Shown here piece by piece: positions 27,095 to 38,400 of a stretch of DNA of 64,000 nucleotides. Each line of letters starts with the position of its first letter. The stretch's first letter is position 1. The translations under genes and the position numbers were made by a program. Under the pieces are notes generated by a model that made no database searches, was not told the DNA's origin, and was given only the letters and a program-made list of their open reading frames with translations. This stretch comes from Bacteroides ndongoniae (GTDB taxonomy: Bacteria; Bacteroidota; Bacteroidia; Bacteroidales; Bacteroidaceae): NCBI RefSeq assembly GCF_900108345.1, contig NZ_FNVV01000013.1:1489918-1553917 (forward strand), written 5' to 3'.

Positions 27095-28381
27095 TCAGTT
27101 ATAGGCCGACTCTCCGTGTTCGTAGATGTCGAGTCCTTCTTCTTCGATACGTGCCGGTACGCGCAGACCATGAATCTTGTCGAGCACCTTGAAGATGATG
27201 AAGCCCATGATGGCTGCCCAACTACCTACAATTACTGCACCGAATACCTGTGCTCCGAAGAATCCCCAGCCTGCACCGTAGAACAGACCTTCGCTGGTAG
27301 ACAACAGTCCGGTAAGTATGGTTCCGGTGAATCCGCATACGCCGTGTACGGAGCTGGCTCCTACGGGGTCGTCAATCTTCAGTACGCGGTCGATGAACTC
27401 TACCGAATAGATCATCAAAGTTCCGCAGATGACTCCGATGATAACAGCTCCCAGTGGCGATACGGCATCGCATCCGGCTGTTACACCTACCAAGCCGGCC
27501 AAGATACCGTTGAGGGTAAGTGAGAGTGACGGTTTACCATATTTGAACCAGCTTACCAGCAGTGCCATGAAACCACCGGCACAGGCTGCCAGGTTGGTGT
27601 TGAGGAATACCAGTGAGATGGCTACCTGATCGTCGGTTGTAGCGGCAGCCAGTTGTGAGCCGGGGTTGAATCCGAACCAGCCAAACCACAGGATGAATAC
27701 CCCCAAGGCGGCGATGGTCAAGTTGTGACCGGGAATAGCTTTCGACTTCCCGTCCTTTCCGTATTTGCCAAGGCGCGGGCCCAGGATAGCTGCTCCGACC
27801 AAAGCAATCCAGCCACCTACGGAGTGTACAATTGTAGAACCAGCAAAATCGTGGAAGGTAGTTCCGAACGTATTCATCATGAACGAACCTTCATCGCCGT
27901 TCATCAGCCAGCCGCCACCCCATGTCCAGTGGCCCGATACCGGATAGATCAGTACACTGATGAAGATAGTATAAACCAAATACATGGAGAATTTAGTACG
28001 TTCGGCCATGGCACCCGAAACGATGGTGGCCGAAGTGGCACAGAATACGGTCTGGAATACGAGGAAGCCTTCGGTAGGGAGTGAGGCAGGATCGGGCAGA
28101 CCGTTGCTGTCGAACAGCAAGCTCATGAAGTGGGGCGTACCGAAGAAATCGCCCAGTCCGAACATAATGCTGAAACCTACCAGCCAATAAAGGAGTGAAC
28201 CTACCATGAAATCCACAAAGTTCTTCATCAGGATGTTGGCAGTGTTTTTTGTACGAGTGAATCCAGCCTCTACCAATGCAAAACCCGGTTGCATGAAGAA
28301 TACCAGCATGGCTGCCAATAGCATCCATACGGTGTTGACGCCCGAAACCAGTTGCGCCAGTGTATCAGTTGTTGTATCCAT
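27095..28381 (-). CDS. amtB: Ammonium transporter
   Basis: A 428-residue ammonium channel of the inner membrane. It has eleven or so hydrophobic segments and family signatures: FFMQPGFALVEAGFTRTKNT, FVFQTVFCATSATIVSGAMAER, DFAGSTIVHSVGGW with the pore His, and GDAVSPLGAVIIG-type segments with the second pore His in VHGVCGFTG. The cytoplasmic tail (LRVPARIEEEGLDIYEHGES) is the part that contacts GlnK. The gene follows glnK by 61 bases on the same strand. Confidence 0.97.
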   Translation of the reverse strand: MDTTTDTLAQLVSGVNTVWMLLAAMLVFFMQPGFALVEAGFTRTKNTANILMKNFVDFMVGSLLYWLVGFSIMFGLGDFFGTPHFMSLLFDSNGLPDPASLPTEGFLVFQTVFCATSATIVSGAMAERTKFSMYLVYTIFISVLIYPVSGHWTWGGGWLMNGDEGSFMMNTFGTTFHDFAGSTIVHSVGGWIALVGAAILGPRLGKYGKDGKSKAIPGHNLTIAALGVFILWFGWFGFNPGSQLAAATTDDQVAISLVFLNTNLAACAGGFMALLVSWFKYGKPSLSLTLNGILAGLVGVTAGCDAVSPLGAVIIGVICGTLMIYSVEFIDRVLKIDDPVGASSVHGVCGFTGTILTGLLSTSEGLFYGAGWGFFGAQVFGAVIVGSWAAIMGFIIFKVLDKIHGLRVPARIEEEGLDIYEHGESAYN

Positions 28382-28442
28382 AATCTTTTTACTTTAGTTG
28401 TATTTGTTGTAATTGGTCTTTGTGTGGTTTGTGAGTTGCGTG

Positions 28443-28799
28443 CTATTTTTCCTGTTCGGCGTTGTAGAGGGCAATGTCGCCTCGTTCGGCAGTACGTATG
28501 CGTATGGCATCTTCGATGGGAATGACGAAGATACGTCCGTCGCCTATCTCGCCCGTTTGAGCTGCTTTCAGGATGGCTTGTACAGTCTTCTCGGCATTTT
28601 TGTCACGCACTACAATCGAGATAAGAATACGTTCGATAGAACTGGTGTCGTACATGACACCACGGTAGATACGGGCTTCTCTGGACTTTCCTATTCCCCT
28701 GACATCGTAGTAGGAGAACCATTCGATATCCGCTTCGAGCAGTGCGTCCTTCACTTCCTCGAATTTGGTCTTGCGGATGATAGCTTCAATCTTTTTCAT
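28443..28799 (-). CDS. glnK: PII nitrogen regulatory protein
   Basis: A 118-residue PII signal protein that senses 2-oxoglutarate and ATP/ADP and blocks AmtB when nitrogen is plentiful. The T-loop is visible at residues 37-54 (GKSREARIYRGVMYDT) with Y50 at the position of the modifiable Tyr51 of E. coli GlnB. The ATP-site signature TGEIGDGRIFVIPI follows at about 83-96. Pairing with amtB is typical of glnK. No uridylyltransferase gene is in the window, so modification is uncertain. Confidence 0.96.
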   Translation of the reverse strand: MKKIEAIIRKTKFEEVKDALLEADIEWFSYYDVRGIGKSREARIYRGVMYDTSSIERILISIVVRDKNAEKTVQAILKAAQTGEIGDGRIFVIPIEDAIRIRTAERGDIALYNAEQEK

Positions 28800-28822
28800 A
28801 CCTTAAACTATTTATGATTGTG

Positions 28823-29542
28823 TTAGAAACTTATTCCGGCTACGAAGTAGGCCCCTTCGGTACGTGGATTCCAGATGGCTTTGGCAAACAAAGGAAGCGA
28901 AAAACTATCGGTGATCCGGATTGCCTTGCTTGCTTCCAGGCTGATGTTGCATACGGTGAAACCGTTTGACCCCGGGCAGTTGCCTGTCTTATTGTAGAAA
29001 GCTGTTTCCCATGGAGTAGCACCGATCTCTGCGCTCCAGTTCAGTCCGCCAAGTTTGAAAGGTGCTGCTACCGAAATGTAGGAAGAATAGGCGCGACTGC
29101 CATCGTACTTCGCGTAGTCGGCACCTGCGAAATTGGTATACCAGTTAACCGCCAACGGGCCGAAGTCATATCCAACCTGTGCTTCGAACACGTGTGCCGT
29201 GCTGTGTGCACCGTAGTGCAAGTAACCATTTCCGCTATTGAACCAGTAGTCTGTAACCGATACGCTGAACCCTCCTGTTGAGTATCCTAAAGTCAGGTCC
29301 ATTTCTTTTGTATCGGAGCTTTCCAGGCCTACCGAGGCCCATGCAGCCAGTGAAAAACCTTTGTAGGACAATGATACGCCGGGCTGTATGCTGACGCCTC
29401 CCAAGTCCTGTCCGCGCCAGATGTAACCACTTACGAGGTCGGCGCCGACCGATGCTTCTACTTTGTCCTGTGCTTTTGCTCCGAAAGCTGCAGATAATAG
29501 CGCGATGGCTATTACTCCTGATTTCAATCTTCCTGTTTTCAT
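28823..29542 (-). CDS. TorF-type putative outer-membrane porin
   Basis: A 239-residue exported protein: signal peptide residues 1-24 (ending AFGAKAQ), then SGYIWRGQDLGGVSIQPGVS, the hallmark of the TorF/Gcw_chp porin-like family, and repeated amphipathic strands with aromatic girdle residues, ending in phenylalanine (FVAGISF) like other barrels. It precedes glnK by 23 bases on the same strand, so it is probably co-transcribed with glnK-amtB and could help small nitrogen compounds cross the outer membrane; that role is an inference from position only. Confidence 0.82.
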   Translation of the reverse strand: MKTGRLKSGVIAIALLSAAFGAKAQDKVEASVGADLVSGYIWRGQDLGGVSIQPGVSLSYKGFSLAAWASVGLESSDTKEMDLTLGYSTGGFSVSVTDYWFNSGNGYLHYGAHSTAHVFEAQVGYDFGPLAVNWYTNFAGADYAKYDGSRAYSSYISVAAPFKLGGLNWSAEIGATPWETAFYNKTGNCPGSNGFTVCNISLEASKAIRITDSFSLPLFAKAIWNPRTEGAYFVAGISF

Positions 29543-29585
29543 ACCTATTAAAACTATTTAAAGTGAGTAAAAAAGAAATTCTTTT

Positions 29586-30818
29586 TTATGCCAGCCACTT
29601 CCTGATGCGCTTCAGCGCTTCTGTACAGTCTTCGTGTTTGCCAAAGGCTGTCAACCGTATATATCCTTCTCCGCTGGGGCCGAAGCCTACTCCTGGAGTG
29701 CCTACTACATTGGCTTCGTAGAGCATTTGTTCGAAGAATTTCCAAGAACTGATTCCCTGAGGTGTCTTCAGCCAGATGTAGGGAGCGTTGACACCACCGT
29801 ATACCTTTAATCCGGCAGCTTCGAGCCCTTCTTTCAGATTTCGGGCATTTTCCATGTAATAGTCGATGTTGGCTTTTACCTGTTGTTTGCCTTCGGGGGT
29901 ATAGATGGCTTCTGCAGCCCGTTGGGTTATGTAGCTTGTGCCGTTGAACTTGGTGCACTGGCGGCGGTTCCATAGCTTGTTCAAGGCTACGCGGTCGCCA
30001 GTCAGAGTGGCGGCAGTCAGTTCTTTGGGCACTACGGTGTAGCCGCAGCGTACCCCGGTAAAACCGGCGGTTTTCGAAAAACTTCGTATCTCGATGGCAC
30101 ATTTCTTGGCTCCCTTTATTTCGTAGATGGAGTGGGGCACGTCGTCTTCGCGGATGAAGGCTTCGTAGGCTGCATCAAATACGATCAGGGTGTCGTTGTC
30201 CAGCGCATAGTCTACCCATTTTTTCAGTTCCGTTTTGGTCAGTGTAGTACCGGTCGGATTGTTGGGGTAACATAAGTAAATGAGGTCGATGCGTCGGTCG
30301 GGGATTTGCGGAATGAATCCGTTCTCTTCGGTACAGGGAAGATAGGTGACATTGCTCCAGTGGCCTCCTTCTTCCAATACTCCTGCACGTCCGCACATGA
30401 TGTTACTGTCTACGTATACCGGGTATACTGGGTCGGTAATCCCCATGCTGTTGTCCCAACGTAGTAGTTCGCCGATGTTTCCGGTATCGCTTTTTGCACC
30501 GTCGTTAATGAAGATTTCGGCCGGTGACAGATGGACTCCTCGGGAGGCAAAGTCATTTTTAAGGATAGCTTCGATCAGGAAGTCGTATCCTTGCTCCGGT
30601 CCGTATCCGCGGAACGTTTTTTCGCTGGCCATCTCGTCCACTGCCTTATGCATGGCTTCGATGCAAGCCTGCGGCAGTGGACGGGTAACGTCTCCGATGC
30701 CCAGACGGATGACATCTTGTTTGGGATGTGTTATCCTGAATGTGTTTACCTTTTTAGCTATATCTGAAAATAAGTAACTACCAGGTAATTTTAAGAAATG
30801 TTCGTTTATTAAAGCCAT
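29586..30818 (-). CDS. dapL: LL-diaminopimelate aminotransferase
   Basis: Converts tetrahydrodipicolinate directly to LL-diaminopimelate with glutamate, the short lysine and cell-wall route. The 410-residue fold-type I PLP enzyme has [38 protein letters not shown] and the PLP lysine in [16 protein letters not shown]. Full length. It follows dapF by 71 bases and has the same direction; the two act in consecutive steps. Confidence 0.97.
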   Translation of the reverse strand: MALINEHFLKLPGSYLFSDIAKKVNTFRITHPKQDVIRLGIGDVTRPLPQACIEAMHKAVDEMASEKTFRGYGPEQGYDFLIEAILKNDFASRGVHLSPAEIFINDGAKSDTGNIGELLRWDNSMGITDPVYPVYVDSNIMCGRAGVLEEGGHWSNVTYLPCTEENGFIPQIPDRRIDLIYLCYPNNPTGTTLTKTELKKWVDYALDNDTLIVFDAAYEAFIREDDVPHSIYEIKGAKKCAIEIRSFSKTAGFTGVRCGYTVVPKELTAATLTGDRVALNKLWNRRQCTKFNGTSYITQRAAEAIYTPEGKQQVKANIDYYMENARNLKEGLEAAGLKVYGGVNAPYIWLKTPQGISSWKFFEQMLYEANVVGTPGVGFGPSGEGYIRLTAFGKHEDCTEALKRIRKWLA

Positions 30819-30889
30819 AATCTTTTTTATTTGGTTAGTTGAATTAAGTTTCTGTCAATTGAATGAACGAGCAAAGCTCGTTTTGTTTC

Positions 30890-31738
30890 TCAATCTTCTA
30901 TATTAATTTCTCCTTCGAAGACTTGGGTCGCTTCTCCTGTCATCAGTACATGTCGGGTTTCTTGATTCCATTCAATAGTAAGGGTTCCTCCGTCCATGAT
31001 GATGTCCGATTTTGTTCCGCAACGTCCGGTGATGCAAGCAGCTACGGCGGTAGCACATGCACCTGTACCACAGGCCTGAGTAATGCCCGAACCGCGTTCC
31101 CATACTCTCATTCTGATTTTTCCGTCTTCCAGAATTTGGGCAAATTCTACATTGATTCGTCCGGGGAATAAGGGATGATTTTCCAGTTTCGGTCCGGCAT
31201 CTTCTATATCTATTTCGTTAAGGTCTTCTACGAAGATCACCAGATGTGGGTTTCCCATTGATATGGTGGTACCGATCCATTGTTTTCCTCCGGCAACTAT
31301 AGGACGTTCCTTCATCGGTTTGGCTCCTAGTCCGTCGTAGTCGACCGGTTCGTCGGCAGGTATCCCCATGTCTACAGTAACGGAATTTACGCTGCTGTCC
31401 TTGACATGTAGTTGCAGGATTTTAATGCCCGACAAGGTTTCAAGTCTGATTTCTTGTTTGTGGGTCAGTCCATGTTCGTAGAGGTATTTACCTATGCATC
31501 GGCTGGCATTTCCGCACATCTTGGCTTCTGAGCCGTCGGCATTGAAGATGCGCATGCTGAAATCACCTTTTTCCGATGATCCGATCAACACCAGTCCGTC
31601 GCTGCCTATTCCCGTATGCGGAGCACTCCATTTGATGGCAAGTGTTTCCGGATACTCGATAGGGTAACGTTGGGTGTCTACATAGATGTAGTCGTTTCCA
31701 GCTCCGTGCATTTTAGTAAATCTAACCACTCTTGTCAT
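30890..31738 (-). CDS. dapF: Diaminopimelate epimerase
   Basis: Interconverts LL- and meso-diaminopimelate. The 282-residue protein has [13 protein letters not shown] at the N-terminus, the first catalytic Cys in [13 protein letters not shown] and the second in [14 protein letters not shown]. Both catalytic Cys are present and the length is usual. It heads the dapF-dapL pair, with a promoter element 49-56 bases upstream. Confidence 0.97.
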   Translation of the reverse strand: MTRVVRFTKMHGAGNDYIYVDTQRYPIEYPETLAIKWSAPHTGIGSDGLVLIGSSEKGDFSMRIFNADGSEAKMCGNASRCIGKYLYEHGLTHKQEIRLETLSGIKILQLHVKDSSVNSVTVDMGIPADEPVDYDGLGAKPMKERPIVAGGKQWIGTTISMGNPHLVIFVEDLNEIDIEDAGPKLENHPLFPGRINVEFAQILEDGKIRMRVWERGSGITQACGTGACATAVAACITGRCGTKSDIIMDGGTLTIEWNQETRHVLMTGEATQVFEGEINIED

Positions 31739-31786
31739 TTTGTCTTTTAATAATTGATTGGTATATCTTTTTGTTTTATTTCAATG

Positions 31787-31794
31787 CAAATATA
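31787..31794 (-). promoter_or_regulatory. dapF promoter, -7 element
   Basis: TATATTTG on the minus strand, a full match to TAnnTTTG, 49 bases before dapF. No clear -33 partner. Further upstream in this 418-base gap, TTTCAGATTG (31888-31897) and its complement CAATCTGAAA (31921-31930) form a 10-bp dyad of unknown role. Confidence 0.55.
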
Positions 31795-32084
31795 CGACGT
31801 TTTGATTATTTTATATTTGTATCCCTGTCTTTTTTCTAAATATTTTAGCTTTTACTTTCAAGATGAATAGATATTGTGTGTTTAGGTTTCAGATTGGAAT
31901 ATTATAGGGATATATTTCTACAATCTGAAAGTATGACTTCTGGAATACTTCAGAATAGAGGAGAGCCTTTTTATGTATCTTGGTCCTATTGATAAAAGTT
32001 TCGGATTGTGTGATAGTAGGTGATTAACTACATTGTAGACAGTTTATTGGTTGTAAGGATAACGTTTGCATACTATAAAAATGC

Positions 32085-32132
32085 AAAAGAACCATATCTT
32101 TATCCTATATTAAGGAAAGATACGGTTCTTTT
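32085..32132 (-). terminator. Terminator after asnB
   Basis: AAAAGAACC-TATCTTT at 32085-32101 pairs with the complement at 32116-32132 with one mismatch and a 14-base loop. It lies 25 bases behind the asnB stop and is followed on the minus strand by a T-rich tract (TTTTGCATTTTT). Confidence 0.8.
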
Positions 32133-32156
32133 TAAGATTTACGATGGAGAGATTTA

Positions 32157-33887
32157 TCAATATGCCTGTTCGTGAACTCCGGCAACTGCACGGCCGCTGG
32201 GGTCGTTCAGATTCTTGAAGCTAGCATCCCAAGCCAGAGCCTCGGCGGTCGAACATGCTACGCTGGGTATACTGGGTACCGAGCGGGCTGCCGATTCACT
32301 GGGGAAATGTTCTTCGAAAATACTGCGATAATAGTATTCTTCCTTGTTTTGTGGCGGATTGATAGGGAAACGCTCGGCAGCATGTACCATTTGTTCGTCG
32401 CTTACGGCAGAAGCGGTTATGGCTTTCAAAGTGTCTATCCAAGAATAGCCTACACCGTCTGAGAACTGTTCTTTCTGTCGCCAGGCTACACTGTCGGGCA
32501 GAAGTGAGGCAAATGCGTCGCGCACCACTTTCTTTTCGATGGTATGACCCGGGCACATCTTTACGGCAGGGTTAATACGCATGGCTACATCGAGGAACTC
32601 TTTGTCGAGAAATGGCACGCGTCCTTCTACTCCCCATGCCGAGAGGGATTTGTTGGCACGAAGGCAGTCGTACATATAGAGTTTGGAGAGTTTGCGTACC
32701 GTCTCTTCGTGGAAGGCCTGTGGAGTAGGAGCTTTGTGGAAGTAGAGGTAGCCTCCGAAAACTTCGTCGGCTCCTTCACCACTCAGTACCATTTTGATAC
32801 CCATCGACTTGATGACCCGAGCCAGCAGGTACATCGGAGTAGAGGCACGTACGGTAGTCACATCGTATGTCTCGATGTAGTAGATAACATCGCGGATGGC
32901 ATCCAGTCCTTCCTGAATGGTATAGTTGATTTCGTGGTGTACGGTTCCGATATGTTCGGCCACGAGGCGTGCCTTTTCCAAATCGGGAGCTCCTTTCAGT
33001 CCGACGGCAAAGGAATGCAGTTGCGGCCACCAGGCTGCCTGGGTACTGTCTGTTTCCACACGCTTGGCGGCATAAAGTTTGGCTACAGCCGAGATGACGG
33101 AAGAATCAAGACCGCCTGATAGCAGTACTCCGTAAGGAACATCACTCATCAGCTGGCGGCGAACGGCATCTTCAAGGGCGGTACGAATGGCTGACACTTG
33201 CATGCGATATGCTTCGGGATCGCAGGCCGAGGCGGCAGAAGTGCGTGTCTCGTTATCTGCTTTATCGGTATAGTTGTCTTTGACTGCATCGTATTCAGTC
33301 CATTCGCGTTTGTACCAAGGGCGCATTTCTCCTTCGCGGCTCCAATAGTAGTGGCCGGGCAAGAATGGTTCGTATTCGTCGCACATGCCTTCCAGAGCTT
33401 TCAGTTCGCTGGCACAATAGACGGTACCATCCTTGTCTTTACCTATATAAAGAGGTATAACACCAATGGGGTCGCGGGCAATGAGGAATTCGTCGCGTTC
33501 TTCGTCGTAAAGGGCGAAAGCAAAGATACCGCTTAGATGTTCGATGAAGTCCTTTCCGTAACGGCGATATAGGGCAAGGATAACTTCGCAATCGCTACCA
33601 GTTTGAAATTCATAGTCGCCAGCGAAGTCGCGCCGGATGTCGCGATGGTTATAGATTTCGCCGTTTACAGCCAGAATCTGTTTGCGGTCGGGTGAGAAGA
33701 GCGGCTGTCCTCCACTTTGAGGATCAACGATGGAGAGTCGCTCGTGTGCCAGTATGGCCGATCCGCCGCAATAGATTCCGCTCCAGTCGGGACCGCGGTG
33801 GCGTATGCGTTTCGCCATGGTGAGAGCCTTTTGTCTCAGTTCTGGCGTTTGATGTTTAATATTGAAGATGCAGGCTATTCCACACAT
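32157..33887 (-). CDS. asnB: Asparagine synthase B (glutamine-hydrolysing)
   Basis: Makes asparagine from aspartate, ATP and glutamine. The 576-residue protein starts with the amidotransferase nucleophile Cys2 (MCGIACIFN), contains the glutaminase loop AVNGEIYNH, and the synthetase PP-loop LLSGGLDSSVISA near residue 255 with SGEGADEVFGGY later. Length is slightly above the E. coli enzyme because of an insert rich in Asp/Thr around residues 205-225. It follows gltD by 36 bases in the same direction, so glutamate and asparagine synthesis appear linked. Confidence 0.96.
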   Translation of the reverse strand: MCGIACIFNIKHQTPELRQKALTMAKRIRHRGPDWSGIYCGGSAILAHERLSIVDPQSGGQPLFSPDRKQILAVNGEIYNHRDIRRDFAGDYEFQTGSDCEVILALYRRYGKDFIEHLSGIFAFALYDEERDEFLIARDPIGVIPLYIGKDKDGTVYCASELKALEGMCDEYEPFLPGHYYWSREGEMRPWYKREWTEYDAVKDNYTDKADNETRTSAASACDPEAYRMQVSAIRTALEDAVRRQLMSDVPYGVLLSGGLDSSVISAVAKLYAAKRVETDSTQAAWWPQLHSFAVGLKGAPDLEKARLVAEHIGTVHHEINYTIQEGLDAIRDVIYYIETYDVTTVRASTPMYLLARVIKSMGIKMVLSGEGADEVFGGYLYFHKAPTPQAFHEETVRKLSKLYMYDCLRANKSLSAWGVEGRVPFLDKEFLDVAMRINPAVKMCPGHTIEKKVVRDAFASLLPDSVAWRQKEQFSDGVGYSWIDTLKAITASAVSDEQMVHAAERFPINPPQNKEEYYYRSIFEEHFPSESAARSVPSIPSVACSTAEALAWDASFKNLNDPSGRAVAGVHEQAY

Positions 33888-33923
33888 AATATTTACGTTT
33901 TTTGTTGAAGGTTAGTGATGAAT

Positions 33924-35273
33924 TTATTTCTCCTTATCGGATAACATCTGTTCGATGTCTTTAGCAGCACGGCGTCCGGCAGCAAGGCATTTCACGACGA
34001 GCGAGGCTCCTGTGGCGGCATCGCCGACTATCACAACATTGGACGGAAGCTCCGGATGTTTGGGTTTCAGGAAACCCATGGCCAGAAGTACCATATCTGC
34101 TTCGATAATTTCTTTTTTCCCGGTGGGTTTCATTGTGGGACGTCCGCCGTCGGCAGCCGGAATCCATTCTACTTCTTCTACTTCGACACCGGTTACACGA
34201 CCGTTCCGTCCAATGAATTTGTTCGAATTCAGGCTCCACCGCCGGATACAGCCTTCTTCGTGACTGGAAGTTGTTTTCAGCACGACAGGCCATTGGGGCC
34301 AAGGAGTGGCTGGATTGTATCCTACGGGCGGCTGGGGCATGATTTCGATCTGAGTGACGCTTACGGCTCCTTGTCGGATGCTGGTACCGATACAGTCGCT
34401 TCCAGTGTCTCCGCCACCTATAACGAGCACTTTCTTACCATGAGCGTTCACCAGTTGTTCTTTCGGGAAGGTTTCTCCGTCCAATATCCGATTCTGCTGT
34501 GCCAGCATGTCGAGTGCGAAGTAGATACCTTTCAGGTCTCGTCCGGGAATGTTAAGGTCGCGGGCTTCGGGAGTACCGGTGCACAATGCATAGGCATCGA
34601 ATCCTTCCGGAAGCTTTTCTACATCAACGGTTACTCCCATTTCCATGTGGATGCCTTCTTCCTTGAGAAGCTTCATGCGTCGGTCGATGATTTCTTTAGG
34701 AAGCTTGAAGTTGGGGATGCCGTATCGCAGCAGTCCTCCCGGCATGGGATTCCTGTCGAAGATAGTGACTTCGAATCCTTGGGCGTTAAGTCTGACAGCT
34801 GTGCTTAGTCCGGCAGGGCCTGCACCGATGACTGCCACTTTCTTACCGTTTCTTACCGGTTTCAGCGGACGGATGTAGCCTTCGCGGAAGGCGGCTTCGG
34901 CTATGGCTGCTTCGTTTTCGCGGATAGTGACAGGAGCATCGAATGACAGTTTCAATACACACGACTTCTCGCACAACGCAGGGCATATTCGGCCGGTGAA
35001 CTCCGGAAAGTCGTTGGTTTGCGATAATATTCTGTAAGCCATTTCCCATTTTCCCTTGCTGAGAGCAGCCTGAAACTCCGGGTCTTTGTTGCCCAGCGGG
35101 CATGCCCAGTGGCAGAAAGGTACGCCACAATCCATACACCGGCTGGCCTGAAGTTTACGGTCGTGGCTGTTCAGGGTTTGCTCTACCTGGCTGAAGTCGG
35201 TGATTCTTTCTTCTATCGGTCTGTAACCCGCTTCCTGGCGGGGTATATTTAAAAATGCTTTTGAGGTTCCCAT
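33924..35273 (-). CDS. gltD: Glutamate synthase small subunit
   Basis: FAD/NADPH-dependent reductase subunit of GOGAT that feeds electrons to GltB. The 449-residue protein has the N-terminal Cys motif CMDCGVPFCHWACPLGN and CPALCEKSCVL, which bind iron-sulfur clusters, then the FAD Rossmann motif VIGAGPAGLSTA near residue 150 and the NADPH-binding VIGGGDTGSDC. C-terminal FAD loop is GDAATGASLVV. It lies 132 bases after gltB. Confidence 0.97.
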   Translation of the reverse strand: MGTSKAFLNIPRQEAGYRPIEERITDFSQVEQTLNSHDRKLQASRCMDCGVPFCHWACPLGNKDPEFQAALSKGKWEMAYRILSQTNDFPEFTGRICPALCEKSCVLKLSFDAPVTIRENEAAIAEAAFREGYIRPLKPVRNGKKVAVIGAGPAGLSTAVRLNAQGFEVTIFDRNPMPGGLLRYGIPNFKLPKEIIDRRMKLLKEEGIHMEMGVTVDVEKLPEGFDAYALCTGTPEARDLNIPGRDLKGIYFALDMLAQQNRILDGETFPKEQLVNAHGKKVLVIGGGDTGSDCIGTSIRQGAVSVTQIEIMPQPPVGYNPATPWPQWPVVLKTTSSHEEGCIRRWSLNSNKFIGRNGRVTGVEVEEVEWIPAADGGRPTMKPTGKKEIIEADMVLLAMGFLKPKHPELPSNVVIVGDAATGASLVVKCLAAGRRAAKDIEQMLSDKEK

Positions 35274-35405
35274 GTTGTCATTAGTTTATGAAGTTCACTT
35301 CATTAGGAGTTAAAGAAGTTATCTTTCCGCTTCGCTTCATTAGACATTAAAGACGATGGTTTCATGTCTGGGAAGGAAGTTTTGCTTCTTTTGTTCCTTT
35401 ATCGT

Positions 35406-38400
35406 TTAATAGTCTCTCTGCATGTCGGCAATCTTCTGTTGCAACTTGCGCATTTGCTCTTCCTGCAATACCTTTTTGTATTCGATAGGTACTACTTGGA
35501 TAAACTGGTCGACGTAGTGTGTCCAGTCATCGAGCATGACGCGTGCCAGTTTCGAACCGGTGTACAGATAATGTTGCCGGATGAGTTCGTGCAACTCTTT
35601 TCTGTACGATGCTTCTTCGATTAACGAGAGTTCTACCATTTCCATGTTACAGAAATAGTCGAAATTTCCTTCTTTATTCCATACATAGGCTACGCCTCCA
35701 CTCATACCTGCAGCAAAGTTTCGTCCGGTTTTACCCAGTACAACGACACGTCCGCCGGTCATGTATTCGCAGCAGTGATCACCTACACCTTCGACTACAG
35801 CAATGGCTCCCGAGTTACGTACGGCAAATCGCTCGCCCACACATCCGTTGATGTATACTTCTCCGCTGGTTGCACCGTATAGCAGGGTGTTTCCGGCAAT
35901 TGTGTTCTTTTCGGCTTCGAAGTTGCTTCGAACAGGAGGCAATACGGCAATGCGTCCACCGCTGAGTCCTTTGCCCAAGTAGTCGTTGGCTTCGCCTTCC
36001 AACTTGAAGTTGACACCTGGTACCAAGAAGGCTCCGAAACTTTGTCCGGCCGAACCTTTGAACTTTATATTCAGGGTATGCTCCGGAAGTCCTTTAGCGC
36101 CATACTTTTGGGCGATGGCTCCCGACAACATGGCACCACAGGCACGATCGGTGTTGGCGATAGTATATTCTAAGGAGATCTCTTTCTGGTTCTCCAATGT
36201 TTCGGCAGCAGCGTGGAGGATTTCTACATCCTTTACGTGGTCGATGCCGTGTTGTTGGTCGGTGACGTGGCGTATAGCAGCTCCGTTCTCTACACGGGTA
36301 AGCAATTGCGAGAAGTCGAGCAAGGCATGCTTGGGGTTCTTGTAATCGCGTTTACTTCGGATGATGAGATCCGTCCGTCCGATGATGTCGTCCATTCTTT
36401 CAACTCCGATTTCGGCCAAATACTCGCGTACTTCTTGTGCCAGGAAAGTGAAATAGTTCACCAGGTATTCGCTTCGTCCTCTGAAGCGTTTGCGAAGTTC
36501 GGCATCCTGGGTGGCTACACCTACGGGACATGTGTTCTGATTACATTTACGCATCATCACGCATCCCAGTACGATCAGGGCGGCAGTGGCGAACCCATAT
36601 TCTTCGGCACCGAGCATAGCCATCAGTACGATGTCACGTCCAGTCTTCAATTGTCCGTCTACTTGCAGGAGGACTTGTCCGCGCAGACCGTTCAATACCA
36701 GCGTCTGTTGCGTTTCGCTCAATCCGATTTCGGGCGAGATACCTGCATACCGGATGCTTGATGCCGGTGATGCTCCCGTGCCTCCTTCGGCTCCAGAGAT
36801 GACGATTAAGTCGGCCTTGGCTTTTGCCACACCGGCAGCGATGGTTCCTACACCGCTTTCAGCAACCAGCTTGACACTGATTTTGGCGTGCGGGTTCACG
36901 TTCTTCAGGTCGAAAATCAGTTGTGCCAAATCCTCGATAGAGTAGATGTCGTGATGAGGTGGAGGCGAGATGAGCGAGATGCCCGGGATGGAGTGACGAG
37001 TGCGTGCTATGACTTCATCTACCTTGAATCCTGGCAATTGTCCGCCCTCACCAGGCTTGGCACCTTGGGCCACTTTGATTTGGATTTCGTCAGCATTGAC
37101 CAAGTATTCGGTTGTCACGCCAAAACGTCCGGAAGCTACCTGCTTGATGGCACTTCTGGTTTCGTTGTCGAAGCGTGAGCTGTCTTCTCCTCCTTCGCCG
37201 GTATTGCTGCGTCCGTGCAGACGGTTCATGGCAATGGCAATGGCTTCGTGGGCTTCCTGGCTGATGGCACCGAACGACATGGCTCCGGTGACAAACCTTC
37301 GCACGATGGATTCGACAGGCTCTACACGGTTAATGTCGATGGGATTATGTCGGAAATCCAGGAAATCGCGCAAGAAGATAGGCTGTTCTTTTTCATCTAC
37401 CAAGCGGGTAAATTCTTTGAACTTCTTGTAACTTCCCGTACGTGTAGCCAATTGCAGGGTAGCTATGGTTTCGGGATTCCATGCATGTTTTTCGCCATCT
37501 TTACGGAAGGCGTAGATACCTGCGTTGGGCAAAAGTTCTTTACCGGCTTTTGTCGTATCTTCGCTTTCGGCATGCGAGCCCTCTATTTGAGGATGGGGAT
37601 TTCTGAATCTGAATTTGACAATTTCTTCCAAACCGATACCACCTATGCATGATTTCAGTCCACCGAAGTAGGCATCGCTCAATTCCTGACTCAACCCTAC
37701 AGCTTCGAATATTTTTGCACCGCGATAAGAACGGATGGTACTGATACCCATCTTACTCATCACTTTGAACAAACCTTTGCATACGGCTTTGATGTAGTTT
37801 TTCTCGGCTGTGGCATAATCCAGCTGGATGTCTTTGTCGGCCACCAATTGGTCGAGTACGGCGAAAGCCATATAGGGGTTCAGAGCACTGGCTCCGAATC
37901 CGAGCAGCAGGGCTGCATGCATAACTTCGCGTATTTCGCCACTTTCTACTACAAGGGCTGTCTGTACACGTTTGCCTACAGAAATCAGGTAATGATGTAC
38001 AGCACTGACGGCCAGGAGTGAAGGGATGGGGGCATGTGCGTCGTTTGCCTCACGGTCGGTCAGAACAATATAGTTAACTCCTTCATTGACACTTTCTTCT
38101 GCTTGCTTACACAACGAGGCAATGGCTTCTTGCAAACCGTTTCTTCCTTTGGAAGTATCGTAGAGCATAGGAAGCTTTACTGTTTTAAATCCTTTGTAGC
38201 GAATGTTGCAAAGCAAATCAAGTTGCGTATTGGTCAATATGGGGTGGTTCAACCTTACCATTTTGCAGTGTTCGGCATTAGGAGTCAGGATGTTCATTCC
38301 CACAGCTCCGATGTATTCGGTGAGCGACATGACCAATTCTTCGCGGATTGGGTCGATAGGCGGATTGGTGACTTGAGCGAATTGCTGTCGGAAATAGTTG

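Noticed and set aside
27050..27095. GC-rich hairpin between amtB and glnN as a terminator
   Set aside because: The stem (CCGGGCGGGC / GCCTTCCCGG) is imperfect and no T run follows in the direction of transcription.
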